Shown here one piece after another: positions 1 to 9,174 of a stretch of 64,000 bases of DNA (its first letter is position 1; the number at the start of each line of letters is the position of its first letter). Both the position numbers and the translations under genes were made by a program. This stretch comes from Lachnospiraceae bacterium (GTDB taxonomy: Bacteria > Bacillota > Clostridia > Lachnospirales > Lachnospiraceae). Below the pieces are notes generated by a model that was not told the DNA's origin, did not search any database, and saw only the letters and a program-made list of their open reading frames with translations. The stretch lies in NCBI GenBank assembly GCA_900757195.1, contig CAAEMZ010000033.1:1-64000 (forward strand), read 5' to 3'.

Positions 1-97
1 TCAGTCTGTGCACGTCAACTATTGAAACCGCCGTGTACCGAACGGTACGCACGGTGGTGTGAGAGGACGGGAGTTAATCACTCCCTCCTACTCAATT
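1..97 (+). mobile_element. 3' end of a group II intron (domains V and VI)
   Basis: This is the right-hand end of a group II intron; its reverse transcriptase gene would lie outside the window to the left. Domain V folds from 27-58: a 9-bp lower stem (27-35 with 50-58, one G-U), a two-base CG bulge at 48-49, a 4-bp upper stem (36-39 with 44-47) and a GAAC loop. The lower 5' strand contains a CGC triad. Domain VI is 61-93: 61-67 pairs with 86-93 around an unpaired A at 90, the expected branch point, and 69-73 pairs with 81-85. The intron should end a few bases after A90, at about 96-97. The exact 3' splice site is inferred. Confidence 0.8.
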
Positions 98-108
98 GAA
101 ATGGGGAG

Positions 109-143
109 TTGACAAAACACGGGCCGTCTGTGTATGCTAAAAT
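109..143 (+). promoter_or_regulatory. Possible promoter for pth
   Basis: TTGACA at 109-114 is followed after 18 bases by TATGCT (133-138). An overlapping extended -10 reading, TGC-TAAAAT, ends at 143 but would need a 23-base spacer. The site lies just downstream of the group II intron end, so it may be the first promoter serving pth-mfd after the insertion. Confidence 0.4.
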
Positions 144-190
144 GCAGAGATTTAACGGATGAAAAGTTATTATGTAAAGGAAGGAAAGAT

Positions 191-769
191 ATGTATATTA
201 TTGCAGGATTGGGAAACCCCACAAAAACCTACGAAGGCACCCGGCATAATATCGGATTTGATATGATCGATGCCATTGCGGATAAATATAATATTGATGT
301 CACAACAAAAAAACATAAGGCGCTGACGGGCAAAGGAAGAATTGACGGTGTTCCGGTCATTCTTGCAAAACCGCAGACGTATATGAACCTGAGCGGCGAG
401 AGCATCCGGGATATTGCGGACTTCTATAAAATTCCGGCGGAAAATATTATTATTATATATGATGATATCAGTCTGGAAGTGGGACAGCTCCGGATTCGGA
501 AAAAGGGCAGCGCCGGAGGTCATAACGGTATAAAAAATATTATTGCCCATCTGGGAACACAGGAATTTCCGAGAATTAAGGTCGGCATCGGCAGTAAGCC
601 GGAGGGCTGGGATCTGGCGGATTATGTATTGTCAAAATACTCAAAGGCAGAGCGGGAATGTCTGAGAGACGCGCAGCAGGATGTGGCCGGGGCGGCGGCC
701 CTGATGGTCCATGATGATGTGGACGGAGCTATGAATCAATATAATGGTAAGAAGAGGGATATAGGGTGA
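191..769 (+). CDS. pth: Peptidyl-tRNA hydrolase
   Basis: Cytosolic enzyme that cleaves the ester bond of peptidyl-tRNAs released from stalled ribosomes and so recycles tRNA. The 192-residue product has the family hallmarks: GLGNP at 6-10, TRHNIGF at 17-23 with the expected catalytic His19, PQTYMN followed by SGESI in the middle, and a GSAGGHNGIK stretch. The length is normal for Pth. The ATG at 191 was chosen because it follows an AAGGAAAG ribosome site and gives the usual MYIIAGLGNP start; the frame is open upstream to 134 but without family similarity. The stop overlaps the GTG start of mfd by 3 bases, so the two are translationally coupled, a common order in Clostridia. Confidence 0.95.
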   Translation: MYIIAGLGNPTKTYEGTRHNIGFDMIDAIADKYNIDVTTKKHKALTGKGRIDGVPVILAKPQTYMNLSGESIRDIADFYKIPAENIIIIYDDISLEVGQLRIRKKGSAGGHNGIKNIIAHLGTQEFPRIKVGIGSKPEGWDLADYVLSKYSKAERECLRDAQQDVAGAAALMVHDDVDGAMNQYNGKKRDIG

Positions 770-3700
770 GATTATTCAGAGAACCGTTACTCCAGTTAAG
801 TGAATATGAGAACATTCGGAAAAACCTGCAGGAAAAGGAGTGCCCGGTGGGCGTGGAAGGGTGTGTGGATGCCCAGAAAACCCATTGGATGGCCAGTTTT
901 TCCGGAGATTATCCGGTCAAATTAATTATTACCCACAGTGAGAAGCGGGTCAAAGAAATTTACGAGGATTATCGCTTTTTTGATAAAAATGTCTATAGCT
1001 ATCCGGCGCGGGATATTATCTTTTACAGTGCGGATGTTCACGGACAGCTTCTTGTCGGACAGCGTCTGTCGGTCATTCAGAGGCTTCTGGAAGGGGAATC
1101 GGTGACGGTTGTTACGACGATTGACGGTCTGATGGACAGTCTTCTGCCGCCGGAAAGGCTGGCGGAGCAGATTATCCGGCTTCAGGAGGGCGGCGTCGCA
1201 GATCAGGAAAGCCTGGTAAAGCGTCTGGTGCATATGGGATTTGAACGGGCGGTTCAGGTGGAAGGTCCGGGCCAGTTTTCGGTCCGGGGCGGTATCCTGG
1301 ATGTTTATAATTTAGCGGATGACTGCCCGTACCGGATTGAATTCTGGGATGATGAAATCGATACGATCCGGAGCTTTGATGTGGACAGCCAGCGGTCGAT
1401 TGAACGGCATGAACAGATTTCGATTTATCCGGCGGCGGAAATGGTCTTTACGGATGGCCGCATCCGGAAAGGCCTGGAAACGTTAAAAAAGGATGTGGAT
1501 AAGAATTCAGAAATTTTTCGCAAAGCGGGAAAACCGGAGGAGGCTTCCCGGCTGAAGCGGATTTATGAGGAGGCGGCGGAGGCTTTCGAGCTTTCCTTCG
1601 GGAGCGCCAATATGGACAGCCTTATCGGCTATTTTTATGAGGACACCGTGTCTTTTCTGGATTATTTTCCGGAGGATCAGACGCTTATTTTTCTGGATGA
1701 GCCGGCCCGGCTGGTTGAAAGGGCGGAAGGTGTGGCCAGAGAATTTGAAGAGAGCATGAAGGGGCGGATGGAAAAGGGCTATATCGTTCCAAAGCAGATG
1801 TCGGTGCTGCGTTCGGATAAAGAAATCTTCCACAGCCTCGGGAAACGGCGAAGCCTGCTGCTGAGCACACTGGACCAAAAGGCAGGAATCATCGGCTGCA
1901 AACATAAGTATCATGTGGACGTTCAGTCGATTCAGGCCTATAACCGGAACTTTGAATTGCTGGTGGCAGACCTGAAGCGGTGGAAAAAGCTGAAATACCG
2001 GATGGTGCTCGTGGCTCATTCAAAGACCCGGGCAGGCCATCTGGCTAAGGACCTGCTGGAATATTCGCTGCCCGCGGCGGTGACGGAAACGATGGATGAG
2101 ACGGTGGAACCGGGACAGATCCGTATCTGTTACGGAAATCTCCACGGTGGTGTGGAATATCCTCTGATAAAATTTGTCATTCTTTCGGAAAGCGATATTT
2201 TCGGTGAGCCGAAGAAACGCCGCCGCAGGAAATCCGAATACAGCGGACAGAAGCTGAACAGCTTTATGGACTTAAATATCGGGGATTATGTGGTTCATGA
2301 AAATCACGGCCTCGGTGTGTATAAAGGGATTGAAAAGATTTCGGTGGATAAGGTCGAAAAAGACTATATTAAAATTGAGTATTCCGGCGGTGATAATCTG
2401 TACATTCTGGCAACCCAGCTGGATATGATCCAGAAATATGCGGGGGCCGATGCGAAGAAACCGAAGCTCAATAAACTCGGCGGCCAGGAGTGGCACCGGA
2501 CGAAAACCCGTGTCCGGGGCGCTGTCAAAGATCTGGCGGAAGATTTAATAAAACTTTATGCGATCCGTCAGTCCCAGAAGGGCTTTGCTTATGGAGAGGA
2601 TACCATCTGGCAGAAGGAATTTGAAGAGGCTTTTCCATATGAAGAAACGGAAGATCAGCTGACAGCCATTGAAGCGGCAAAAAGAGATATGGAAAGTCCG
2701 AGGATCATGGACCGTCTGATCTGCGGGGATGTGGGCTACGGAAAGACCGAAGTGGCCATCCGGGCGGCTTTTAAGGCGGTCCAGGATGGAAAGCAGGTAG
2801 TTGTCCTTGTACCGACGACGATCCTTGCACAGCAGCATTATAATACATTTGTGCAGCGGATGAAGGATTATCCGATCAATATACGGACCATGTCCCGTTT
2901 CCGGACGAAGTCGGAGCAGGCGGCGACGGTTAAAGAACTGAAAAAAGGCATGGTGGATATTCTGATCGGAACCCACCGTGTTTTGTCAAAGGATATTGAA
3001 TTTAAAGACCTGGGGCTGCTCATTGTAGACGAGGAGCAGCGTTTTGGGGTCTCAGATAAAGAAAAGATTAAGAAACTCAGGGAAAATGTGGATGTGCTGA
3101 CGCTGACAGCGACACCAATACCGAGAACCCTTCACATGAGCCTGATCGGCATCCGGGATATGAGCGTCCTTGCGGAGCCGCCGATGGAACGTATGCCGGT
3201 GCAGACCTATGTGATGGAATATAATGAAGAAATGGTCCGGGAGGCCATTGCCCGGGAGATCGGCCGGGGCGGCCAGGTCTATTATGTTTTCAACCGGGTC
3301 AACGGTATTGTGGAAATGACAGCGGCGATCCAGAAGCTGGCGCCGGATGCGGAGGTGGCCTTTGCCCATGGTCAGATGAGCGAACGGGAACTGGAAAAAG
3401 TGATGTACCGTTTTATTAACGGAGAGATTGATGTGCTCGTATCCACAACGATCATTGAAACCGGGCTGGATATTTCCAATGTGAATACGATGATTATCCA
3501 CGATGCGGACCGTCTGGGACTGTCCCAGCTCTATCAGCTCCGGGGAAGAGTCGGACGCTCCAACCGGACGGCCTATGCCTTTCTTCTGTATCGAAGAAAT
3601 GTCATTTTAAAAGAAATTGCGGAAAAACGTCTGGCGGCCATCCGGGAGTTTACCGAATTCGGTTCCGGATTTAAAATTGCCATGCGGGATCTGGAAATCC

Positions 3701-4290
3701 GGGGCGCCGGAAATCTTCTGGGGCAGCAGCAGAGCGGCCATCTGGAGGCTGTCGGTTACGATCTCTACTGCAAAATGCTCAATGAAGCGGTATTAAAGCT
3801 GAAGGGTGAGACCGTTGAAGAAAATGATTTTGAAACGGTGCTGGATTTCGATATGGATGCCTATATTCCCGCATCTTATATTAAAAATGAAGTGCAGAAG
3901 CTGGAAATTTACAAGCGGATTGCCGGTATAGCCAATGAAGAGGAATATGACGAAATGGTGGATGAGTTAAGCGACCGGTTCGGCGACCTGCCAAAATCGG
4001 CCCAGAATCTTCTGGACATCGCTCTGTTAAAGGCCCAGGCCCATGAAGCCTGCATTACCCAGCTTTCATGCCGGGGGGACGAAACAAAAATTTATATTTA
4101 CAACCGGGCGGCGGTCTGTGTTGACCGGATTCCGGCGCTGATCGAAAGTTATGGACGGCGGATGAAATTTAAACCGGGAGATAATCCGTGTTTTATTTTG
4201 AAAATGCGGCCCCAGGAACAGCAGAATCTTCTGAAATGTGAAAAAAATGTGATAAAAGATATAAAGGGATTGCTTGAAAATGGGAAATAA
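766..4290 (+). CDS. mfd: Transcription-repair coupling factor Mfd
   Basis: A 1174-residue SF2 DNA translocase that removes RNA polymerase stalled at lesions and recruits UvrA. Order of parts: an N-terminal UvrB-like region (roughly 1-350) with no helicase motifs, the RNA-polymerase-interacting domain starting near 500 (GDYVVHENHGLG at 506-517), then the translocase with Walker A GDVGYGKT at 654-661, a DEEQ box at 755-758 and RGRVGR motif VI at 926-931. The C-terminal 200 residues fit the regulatory D7 domain. The start is GTG at 766, overlapping the pth stop. The length and every motif are typical of the family, and nothing is broken. Confidence 0.97.
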   Translation: MRLFREPLLQLSEYENIRKNLQEKECPVGVEGCVDAQKTHWMASFSGDYPVKLIITHSEKRVKEIYEDYRFFDKNVYSYPARDIIFYSADVHGQLLVGQRLSVIQRLLEGESVTVVTTIDGLMDSLLPPERLAEQIIRLQEGGVADQESLVKRLVHMGFERAVQVEGPGQFSVRGGILDVYNLADDCPYRIEFWDDEIDTIRSFDVDSQRSIERHEQISIYPAAEMVFTDGRIRKGLETLKKDVDKNSEIFRKAGKPEEASRLKRIYEEAAEAFELSFGSANMDSLIGYFYEDTVSFLDYFPEDQTLIFLDEPARLVERAEGVAREFEESMKGRMEKGYIVPKQMSVLRSDKEIFHSLGKRRSLLLSTLDQKAGIIGCKHKYHVDVQSIQAYNRNFELLVADLKRWKKLKYRMVLVAHSKTRAGHLAKDLLEYSLPAAVTETMDETVEPGQIRICYGNLHGGVEYPLIKFVILSESDIFGEPKKRRRRKSEYSGQKLNSFMDLNIGDYVVHENHGLGVYKGIEKISVDKVEKDYIKIEYSGGDNLYILATQLDMIQKYAGADAKKPKLNKLGGQEWHRTKTRVRGAVKDLAEDLIKLYAIRQSQKGFAYGEDTIWQKEFEEAFPYEETEDQLTAIEAAKRDMESPRIMDRLICGDVGYGKTEVAIRAAFKAVQDGKQVVVLVPTTILAQQHYNTFVQRMKDYPINIRTMSRFRTKSEQAATVKELKKGMVDILIGTHRVLSKDIEFKDLGLLIVDEEQRFGVSDKEKIKKLRENVDVLTLTATPIPRTLHMSLIGIRDMSVLAEPPMERMPVQTYVMEYNEEMVREAIAREIGRGGQVYYVFNRVNGIVEMTAAIQKLAPDAEVAFAHGQMSERELEKVMYRFINGEIDVLVSTTIIETGLDISNVNTMIIHDADRLGLSQLYQLRGRVGRSNRTAYAFLLYRRNVILKEIAEKRLAAIREFTEFGSGFKIAMRDLEIRGAGNLLGQQQSGHLEAVGYDLYCKMLNEAVLKLKGETVEENDFETVLDFDMDAYIPASYIKNEVQKLEIYKRIAGIANEEEYDEMVDELSDRFGDLPKSAQNLLDIALLKAQAHEACITQLSCRGDETKIYIYNRAAVCVDRIPALIESYGRRMKFKPGDNPCFILKMRPQEQQNLLKCEKNVIKDIKGLLENGK

Positions 4291-4298
4291 TCTATAAT
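4270..4298 (+). promoter_or_regulatory. Promoter for the parvulin gene
   Basis: TTGCTT at 4270-4275, a 17-base spacer and a perfect TATAAT at 4293-4298. The -35 lies inside the last codons of mfd. The ATG of the next gene is 43 bases downstream of the -10 box. Confidence 0.6.
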
Positions 4299-4340
4299 AG
4301 ACAGAGTTATCAATACTACGATCAGGAGGAATTTGACTAT

Positions 4341-5546
4341 ATGAAAACATTTATTAAAAGAGCCCTTTCAGTGATTATGATCGGGGCGATGTCCGCAGCG
4401 CTTCTCGTCGGATGCGGCGGTAAAGGCGGAAATGGCAGCGGAAGCAGCGTGGCTAAAGGTGATGCTGCGATTACGATGGATCAGGGAAGCATCAGCATGG
4501 GTGAGGCGAGACTGTACGCTTATGTGATGCGGAGCACCTATGAATCCTATTATGGCGCGGATATCTGGAATATGGAAGTTGAAGAAGGAAAAACCTTTGG
4601 AGATTCTCTGAAAGAGATGGTGACACCACAGCTCGTCCAGATGATTCTTTTAAGCAGCCAGGCAGAGGATTACGGCGTTACACTGGATGAAGAGGATAAT
4701 AAAGCCGTTGAGGAATATGTAACGAACTTTAAGACCAACGTCGGTGAAGATGTTATGACGAAGGAAGGCATTACGGAAGATGATATCCGTTCCGTCATTC
4801 AGAAGAGCACACTTTCCGGAAAAGTTTATTCGGCAATGTGTGACAAGGAAAACGTTGAACTGACCGATGAAGAGAAGGCAGATGCTACATGCATTAAAGT
4901 ACAGCATGTCCTCATTTCCACAACAGATACGACCAAAACCGATGGTGAGGGCAACAAGGTGGATATGAGCGAGGAAGAAATTACCGCTTATAAAGAGGGA
5001 CAGAAGGCCCTGGCGGAAGAAGTGCTTGAAAAAGCAAAGAACGGTGAAGATTTCAAAGCGTTATCCGATGAATATACCGCAGAAAATGCAGGTTTTGAAT
5101 TTTCCTTTGATAAAAACGGATATGATCCGGTGACTCAGTCTTCTATGGTAGAACCATTCTATAAGGCAGCCTGGGAACTGGGCGAGGGCGAAATCAGCGG
5201 TCTTGTCGAAAGTGATTATGGTTACCATATCATCAAATGCGTTTCTTTAAACGACGAAGAAGCGACACAGGCAGCGATTACAAAAGCACAGCAGACAAAG
5301 AAAACGGCAAGTGTGGATGAAAAACTGACAAAACTGATGGACGAAGCCAAATATACAGAGTCCGATGAATGGCAGGCATATAAGATCACATCGGAAGAAA
5401 CCTCCGAAGAAACTGCTTCCGGAGAGACCGGAGAAACTGCTTCCGGTACAGAAGCTGCTTCCGAATCCGCAGGGGAAACCGAAAGCGCTAAAGAAACTGA
5501 AAGCGCCAAAGAAACAGAGAGTGCTTCGGAAACAAAAGCAGAATAA
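4341..5546 (+). CDS. PrsA-like parvulin peptidyl-prolyl isomerase lipoprotein
   Basis: Membrane-anchored extracytoplasmic foldase of 401 residues. A signal peptide ends in the lipobox LLVGC, with Cys25 as the lipidated residue. A SurA/PrsA-type N-terminal helical region follows (about 40-180). The parvulin rotamase domain is at about 180-290, recognisable from VQHVLIS at its start, a FKALSDEYTAE block and GYHIIKC at its end. The last 50 residues are a Glu/Ser/Thr-rich low-complexity tail with SAKETE repeats. It has its own promoter and ribosome site (AGGAGGA) and is closed by a strong terminator, so it is probably monocistronic. Which exported proteins it folds is unknown. Confidence 0.88.
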   Translation: MKTFIKRALSVIMIGAMSAALLVGCGGKGGNGSGSSVAKGDAAITMDQGSISMGEARLYAYVMRSTYESYYGADIWNMEVEEGKTFGDSLKEMVTPQLVQMILLSSQAEDYGVTLDEEDNKAVEEYVTNFKTNVGEDVMTKEGITEDDIRSVIQKSTLSGKVYSAMCDKENVELTDEEKADATCIKVQHVLISTTDTTKTDGEGNKVDMSEEEITAYKEGQKALAEEVLEKAKNGEDFKALSDEYTAENAGFEFSFDKNGYDPVTQSSMVEPFYKAAWELGEGEISGLVESDYGYHIIKCVSLNDEEATQAAITKAQQTKKTASVDEKLTKLMDEAKYTESDEWQAYKITSEETSEETASGETGETASGTEAASESAGETESAKETESAKETESASETKAE

Positions 5547-5562
5547 AAATAGAATTAAAAAG

Positions 5563-5590
5563 CAGCAGGTCCGCGGACCTGCTGTTTTTT
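5563..5590 (+). terminator. Rho-independent terminator after the parvulin gene
   Basis: A perfect inverted repeat, CAGCAGGTCC (5563-5572) with GGACCTGCTG (5575-5584), is followed by six T residues. Confidence 0.92.
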
Positions 5591-5659
5591 GCTTATGAAA
5601 TTCCTATACAATACCAAAACTTTAACGCATGAATACGTTACAAAGATATAATTTAGGAG

Positions 5660-5688
5660 TTGACAAGGACGCGGCCCTTAGGTATAGT
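5660..5688 (+). promoter_or_regulatory. Strong promoter for the DUF554 gene
   Basis: Perfect TTGACA at 5660-5665, a 17-base spacer and TATAGT at 5683-5688. Confidence 0.75.
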
Positions 5689-5725
5689 AAATCTATTGGA
5701 AAAATTCCGGAAAGCGGGGAGAGAG

Positions 5726-6406
5726 ATGTTTGGAGTTTTAGTCAATGTACTGACGGTATGCATCGGAAGTGTGGTCGGACTGGTTTTAAAACGCGGAATC
5801 CCGACGAAGGTGACGGACGCGCTGATGACCGGTATCGGTCTGTGTACTGTATTTATCGGTATATCCGGTGCTCTGGAGGGAAAAAATACGTTAGTGCTTA
5901 TTTTGTCCATGGCCATCGGAACGGTCATCGGAACGCTGCTGGATATTGACAGACAGCTAAATCGTCTGGCCGCCTGGGTGGAAGCGCGGTTTAAGCGAAA
6001 AAACGACCAGGTCACACTGGCGGAAGGGTTTGTGGCGGCAAGCCTCCTGTTCTGCGTCGGTGCGATGACGATCGTCGGTTCGCTGCAGGCGGGCCTCACC
6101 GGCGACTGTGAAATGCTGTATACAAAGGCGGCGCTGGACCTGATCTCGTCCTGCGTGCTGGCTGCGAGCCTCGGCTTCGGCGTACTTCTGGCCGGCGTTT
6201 TTGTCCTTGTCTTTCAGGGCGGTCTGGTGCTTCTGGCAGGTTTTGTCGCTCCGTTTCTGACCGACTATGCCATCGGAGAGATGACCTGTGCCGGTTCGGT
6301 GCTGATTATTGCCCTCGGGCTGAACATTATCGGCATCACGAAGATTAAAGTGGCAGACTATCTTCCTGTGATTTTGATACCGCCGCTGCTGTGTCTGTTT
6401 ATGTAG
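5726..6406 (+). CDS. DUF554 family membrane protein (YdfK-like)
   Basis: Polytopic membrane protein of 226 residues with about six hydrophobic segments. The sequence pattern is that of DUF554: an N-terminal MFGVLVNVLTV helix, repeated glycine-rich segments such as LSMAIGTVIGTLLDID, and a long central GFVAASLLFCVGAMTIVGS helix. Its function is not established; a transport role is a guess from topology. The start at 5726 follows GGGGAGAGAG and gives the normal family N-terminus; the frame is open upstream to 5660, but that stretch overlaps the promoter. It is monocistronic by spacing. Confidence 0.82.
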   Translation: MFGVLVNVLTVCIGSVVGLVLKRGIPTKVTDALMTGIGLCTVFIGISGALEGKNTLVLILSMAIGTVIGTLLDIDRQLNRLAAWVEARFKRKNDQVTLAEGFVAASLLFCVGAMTIVGSLQAGLTGDCEMLYTKAALDLISSCVLAASLGFGVLLAGVFVLVFQGGLVLLAGFVAPFLTDYAIGEMTCAGSVLIIALGLNIIGITKIKVADYLPVILIPPLLCLFM

Positions 6407-6445
6407 GCGGAAATAAGGGAAAACAGAGGATTTTTATCAATTTAG

Positions 6446-6476
6446 TTGTGTACAAATAAGAAATTCATGTTAGAAT
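6446..6476 (+). promoter_or_regulatory. Promoter for hom (extended -10)
   Basis: TG-T-TAGAAT extended -10 at 6468-6476, with TTGTGT at 6446-6451 as a weak -35. The spacer is 19 bases, so the extended -10 probably carries most of the recognition. Confidence 0.5.
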
Positions 6477-6515
6477 AGTACACATGGATAACAGGAATTA
6501 AGAGGAGATTTTACC

Positions 6516-7808
6516 ATGAAAAATGAGATAAGACCGATTAAAATGGCAATTATGGGTGCAGGTACTGTTGGCGGCGGCGTTTATAAGCTGCTTCAGATGC
6601 GTAAAAATGAGATGATGCAGAGAGCCGGTACCGATATTGAGATTTCTAAAATTCTTGTAAAGAGTATTTCCGAAACCCGAAAAGATGTTGATGCCTCTTT
6701 ACTGACAGAGAATTTTGAAGATATTATAAATGATGACAGTATTCAGATCGTTGTTGAAGTTATGGGCGGGATCGAACCGGCCAGAACCTTTATCCGCCGT
6801 TGTCTGAATGCGGGAAAGAGTGTTGTGTCTGCCAATAAAGATCTTATTGCAGTTCATGGAAGAGAACTGCTGGATGCAGCGAAAGAAAATAATGTGGATT
6901 TTATGTTTGAGGCATCCTGTGCCGGCGGTATTCCGATTATCCGGTCGCTGAAGCAGAGTCTTGTGGCCAATGACATTACAGAGATTATGGGAATCGTCAA
7001 TGGAACAACCAACTACATCCTCACAAAGATGGATCAGGAAGGCATGGAATTTGATGAAGCGCTGGCGAAGGCAACAGAGCTTGGCTATGCCGAAGCCGAC
7101 CCGACAGCCGATATCGAAGGGCTGGATGCGGGACGGAAGATGGCGATTATGGGCTCCATCGGTTTTCATTCAAGAATTGTATTTGACGATGTTTATACAG
7201 AGGGAATTACCCACATCACATCCAAAGATATTAAATATGCCAAAGATATGGACTGTGTGATTAAGCTTCTCGGTATTGCGCGCAATACGCCGACCGGTAT
7301 TGAAGTCCGCGTCCATCCGACACTGATTAATAAAGAGCATCCGATGGCATCCGTCAACGATGTATTTAATGCCGTATTTGTTCACGGCGATGCGGTGGAC
7401 GATACCATGTTTTATGGCCGCGGCGCCGGAGAGATGCCGACTGCCAGCGCAGTTGTCGGAGATGTGATTGAAGTGGCACGGAATATTAACGGGGGCTGTC
7501 TCGGAAGATTTGGCTGTACCTGCTTTAAGGAACTGCCGATCAAATCGATCGGAGATATTGAAAGCAAATATTTTATGCGCATGATCGTCAGTGACTGTGC
7601 CGGAGTTCTCGGCAATGTGGCGAGCATCCTCGGAAATAATCATGTCAGCATTGAGAAGATTATACAGAAGCCTGCAGGCTGTGATAAAGCGGAAATCGTG
7701 GCGATTACCGATAGCGTTCAGGAAAAGAACTTCAAAGCGGCGCTGCAGACGCTGAACGATATGTCCTTTGTTCAGGAAATATCATCTATGATTCGTGTAT
7801 ATGCTTAA
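6516..7808 (+). CDS. hom: Homoserine dehydrogenase with ACT domain
   Basis: Reduces aspartate semialdehyde to homoserine, the branch point to threonine and methionine. The 430-residue product has an N-terminal NAD(P)-binding fold with GAGTVGGGVYKLL (residues 15-27), the SANKDLIAVHG segment, the catalytic-core block GIVNGTTNYILTKM and GYAEADPTADIEG. A C-terminal ACT domain (about 345-430) begins at FMRMIVSDCAGVLG and is the usual site of threonine feedback inhibition. Ribosome site AGAGGAG precedes the ATG. Neither thrB nor thrC is adjacent: the gene has its own promoter and a terminator. Confidence 0.95.
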   Translation: MKNEIRPIKMAIMGAGTVGGGVYKLLQMRKNEMMQRAGTDIEISKILVKSISETRKDVDASLLTENFEDIINDDSIQIVVEVMGGIEPARTFIRRCLNAGKSVVSANKDLIAVHGRELLDAAKENNVDFMFEASCAGGIPIIRSLKQSLVANDITEIMGIVNGTTNYILTKMDQEGMEFDEALAKATELGYAEADPTADIEGLDAGRKMAIMGSIGFHSRIVFDDVYTEGITHITSKDIKYAKDMDCVIKLLGIARNTPTGIEVRVHPTLINKEHPMASVNDVFNAVFVHGDAVDDTMFYGRGAGEMPTASAVVGDVIEVARNINGGCLGRFGCTCFKELPIKSIGDIESKYFMRMIVSDCAGVLGNVASILGNNHVSIEKIIQKPAGCDKAEIVAITDSVQEKNFKAALQTLNDMSFVQEISSMIRVYA

Positions 7809-7812
7809 GAAA

Positions 7813-7840
7813 AAGGACACCGTCGGGTGTCCTTTTTTTA
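7813..7840 (+). terminator. Rho-independent terminator after hom
   Basis: A 9-bp stem, AAGGACACC (7813-7821) with GGTGTCCTT (7826-7834), has a GTCG loop and runs into a T tract. Confidence 0.92.
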
Positions 7841-7884
7841 CTATAGACTTCTAAAGCGGGAAAGTATTATGGGGGAGAAGAGAT

Positions 7885-8715
7885 ATGGGAAAAAGTTTTG
7901 ACCGACTCAGAGAGTGTTATGAAAACTGCCGGAAAAAAGTCAGTTTCCGGCCAAAGATCGCCCTGGTCCTCGGATCGGGCCTGGGGGATTACGGAGAAAA
8001 GATTCAGGTGGAGACCGTGCTGGATTATTCGGAGATCGAAGGGTTTCCGACATCGACGGTGAGCGGTCATAAGGGCCGTTTCCTGTTTGGTTATGTGGCC
8101 GGTGTTCCGATGGTGGCGATGCAGGGAAGAGTTCATTATTATGAGGGCTATTCGATGGAAGATGTGGTGCTGCCGATCCGCCTGATGGGACTTTTGGGAG
8201 CAGAGGTCATTCTGCTGACCAATGCTGCCGGAGGCGTGAATGAAAATTTTAAAGCAGGGGATTTTATGCTGATCCGGGATCAGATTTCCCAGTTCGTGCC
8301 GTCCCCTCTGATCGGGGAAAATATCGGCGAGCTGGGGCCGCGTTTTCCGGATATGAGTCAGATTTACGATCCAAAGCTTCAGGATCAGATCCGTGCCGCT
8401 GCCGCAGCGCTGGATATTCCAATGCAGGAAGGGGTTTATCTCCAGTTTACGGGGCCGAATTACGAAACGCCGGCAGAAATCCGGATGGGCCGGATGCTCG
8501 GGGCCGATGCCGTCGGCATGAGTACGGCCTGTGAAGCGATTGCAGCGAAACATATCGGAATGGGGGTATGCGGTATTTCCTGCATATCCAATATGGCGGC
8601 GGGGATCAGCGACAGACCGCTGAGTCACAGCGAGGTTCAGGAAACGGCAGACAGGGTGGCGCCGGATTTTCAGGCGCTGGTAACAGAGAGTATTCGCCGG
8701 ATAGGAGAAATGTAA
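7885..8715 (+). CDS. Purine nucleoside phosphorylase (trimeric class)
   Basis: Phosphorolysis of purine nucleosides to base and ribose-1-phosphate in salvage. The 276-residue protein follows the PNP/MTAP family: LGSGLGDYG near the N-terminus (phosphate site), SGHKGRF, MQGRVHYYEGY, LTNAAGGVNENFKAGDFM, and the base-site block FTGPNYETPAE followed by MLGADAVGMSTACE. The length and pattern fit the low-molecular-mass trimeric class (PunA/PNP-I). Start ATG at 7885 follows GGGGGAGAAGAG. The next gene begins one base past the stop, so they are probably co-transcribed. Confidence 0.93.
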   Translation: MGKSFDRLRECYENCRKKVSFRPKIALVLGSGLGDYGEKIQVETVLDYSEIEGFPTSTVSGHKGRFLFGYVAGVPMVAMQGRVHYYEGYSMEDVVLPIRLMGLLGAEVILLTNAAGGVNENFKAGDFMLIRDQISQFVPSPLIGENIGELGPRFPDMSQIYDPKLQDQIRAAAAALDIPMQEGVYLQFTGPNYETPAEIRMGRMLGADAVGMSTACEAIAAKHIGMGVCGISCISNMAAGISDRPLSHSEVQETADRVAPDFQALVTESIRRIGEM

Positions 8716-8716
8716 A

Positions 8717-9139
8717 ATGTATTGTCCAAATTGTCATAAATCCTATGATGTGGATTATTGGAGGTGTCCGGAATGTGGCGCGCCGCTGGCGGAAAAACAG
8801 ACCAGAGACAGCTCCGGAAAACAGGGCTTCGGCATTGCATCCATGGTGCTTGGTATGCTGGCGCTTATGAGCGTATGGCTCATCGCCCCGGCAGGGCTTT
8901 TTGCCGTACTGTCCATTATTTTCGGAATTATCCAGTTGGCGCGTTCCAAAAAGCATGGGACGGCAATAGCCGGGCTCATTCTGAGCGTGCTCGCGATCAT
9001 CGCCACCTGCGTTTATATTCTGCTGATCGTCATGTCGGCGGACATCATGACAGACAGCCGCTGGTATGACGATGAAAATTTTATCAGGAATGAAAGGCCG
9101 GAAATCGAATATAATCTGGAGAATCCGGGAGATTTATAA
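8717..9139 (+). CDS. Zinc-ribbon DUF4190-type membrane protein
   Basis: A 140-residue protein with an N-terminal zinc ribbon (CPNC at 3-6 and CPEC further on), a short linker, then two hydrophobic segments (about 38-62 and 71-97) with the GxAxxxLGxLAL and RSKKHGTAIAGLILS pattern of DUF4190 proteins. The C-terminal tail is acidic. Role unknown. It is packed between the purine phosphorylase gene (1-base gap) and trkA (35-base gap), so it may share their transcript. Confidence 0.75.
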   Translation: MYCPNCHKSYDVDYWRCPECGAPLAEKQTRDSSGKQGFGIASMVLGMLALMSVWLIAPAGLFAVLSIIFGIIQLARSKKHGTAIAGLILSVLAIIATCVYILLIVMSADIMTDSRWYDDENFIRNERPEIEYNLENPGDL

Positions 9140-9174
9140 AACAGATAAGAAAGTATAGGGTATGAGGTAAAGGT

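Noticed and set aside
170..550. Long minus-strand open frames over pth, mfd, jetC, glgB and others
   Set aside because: They mirror the coding strand of well-supported genes, have no ribosome sites or family motifs and show the composition expected of antisense shadows.
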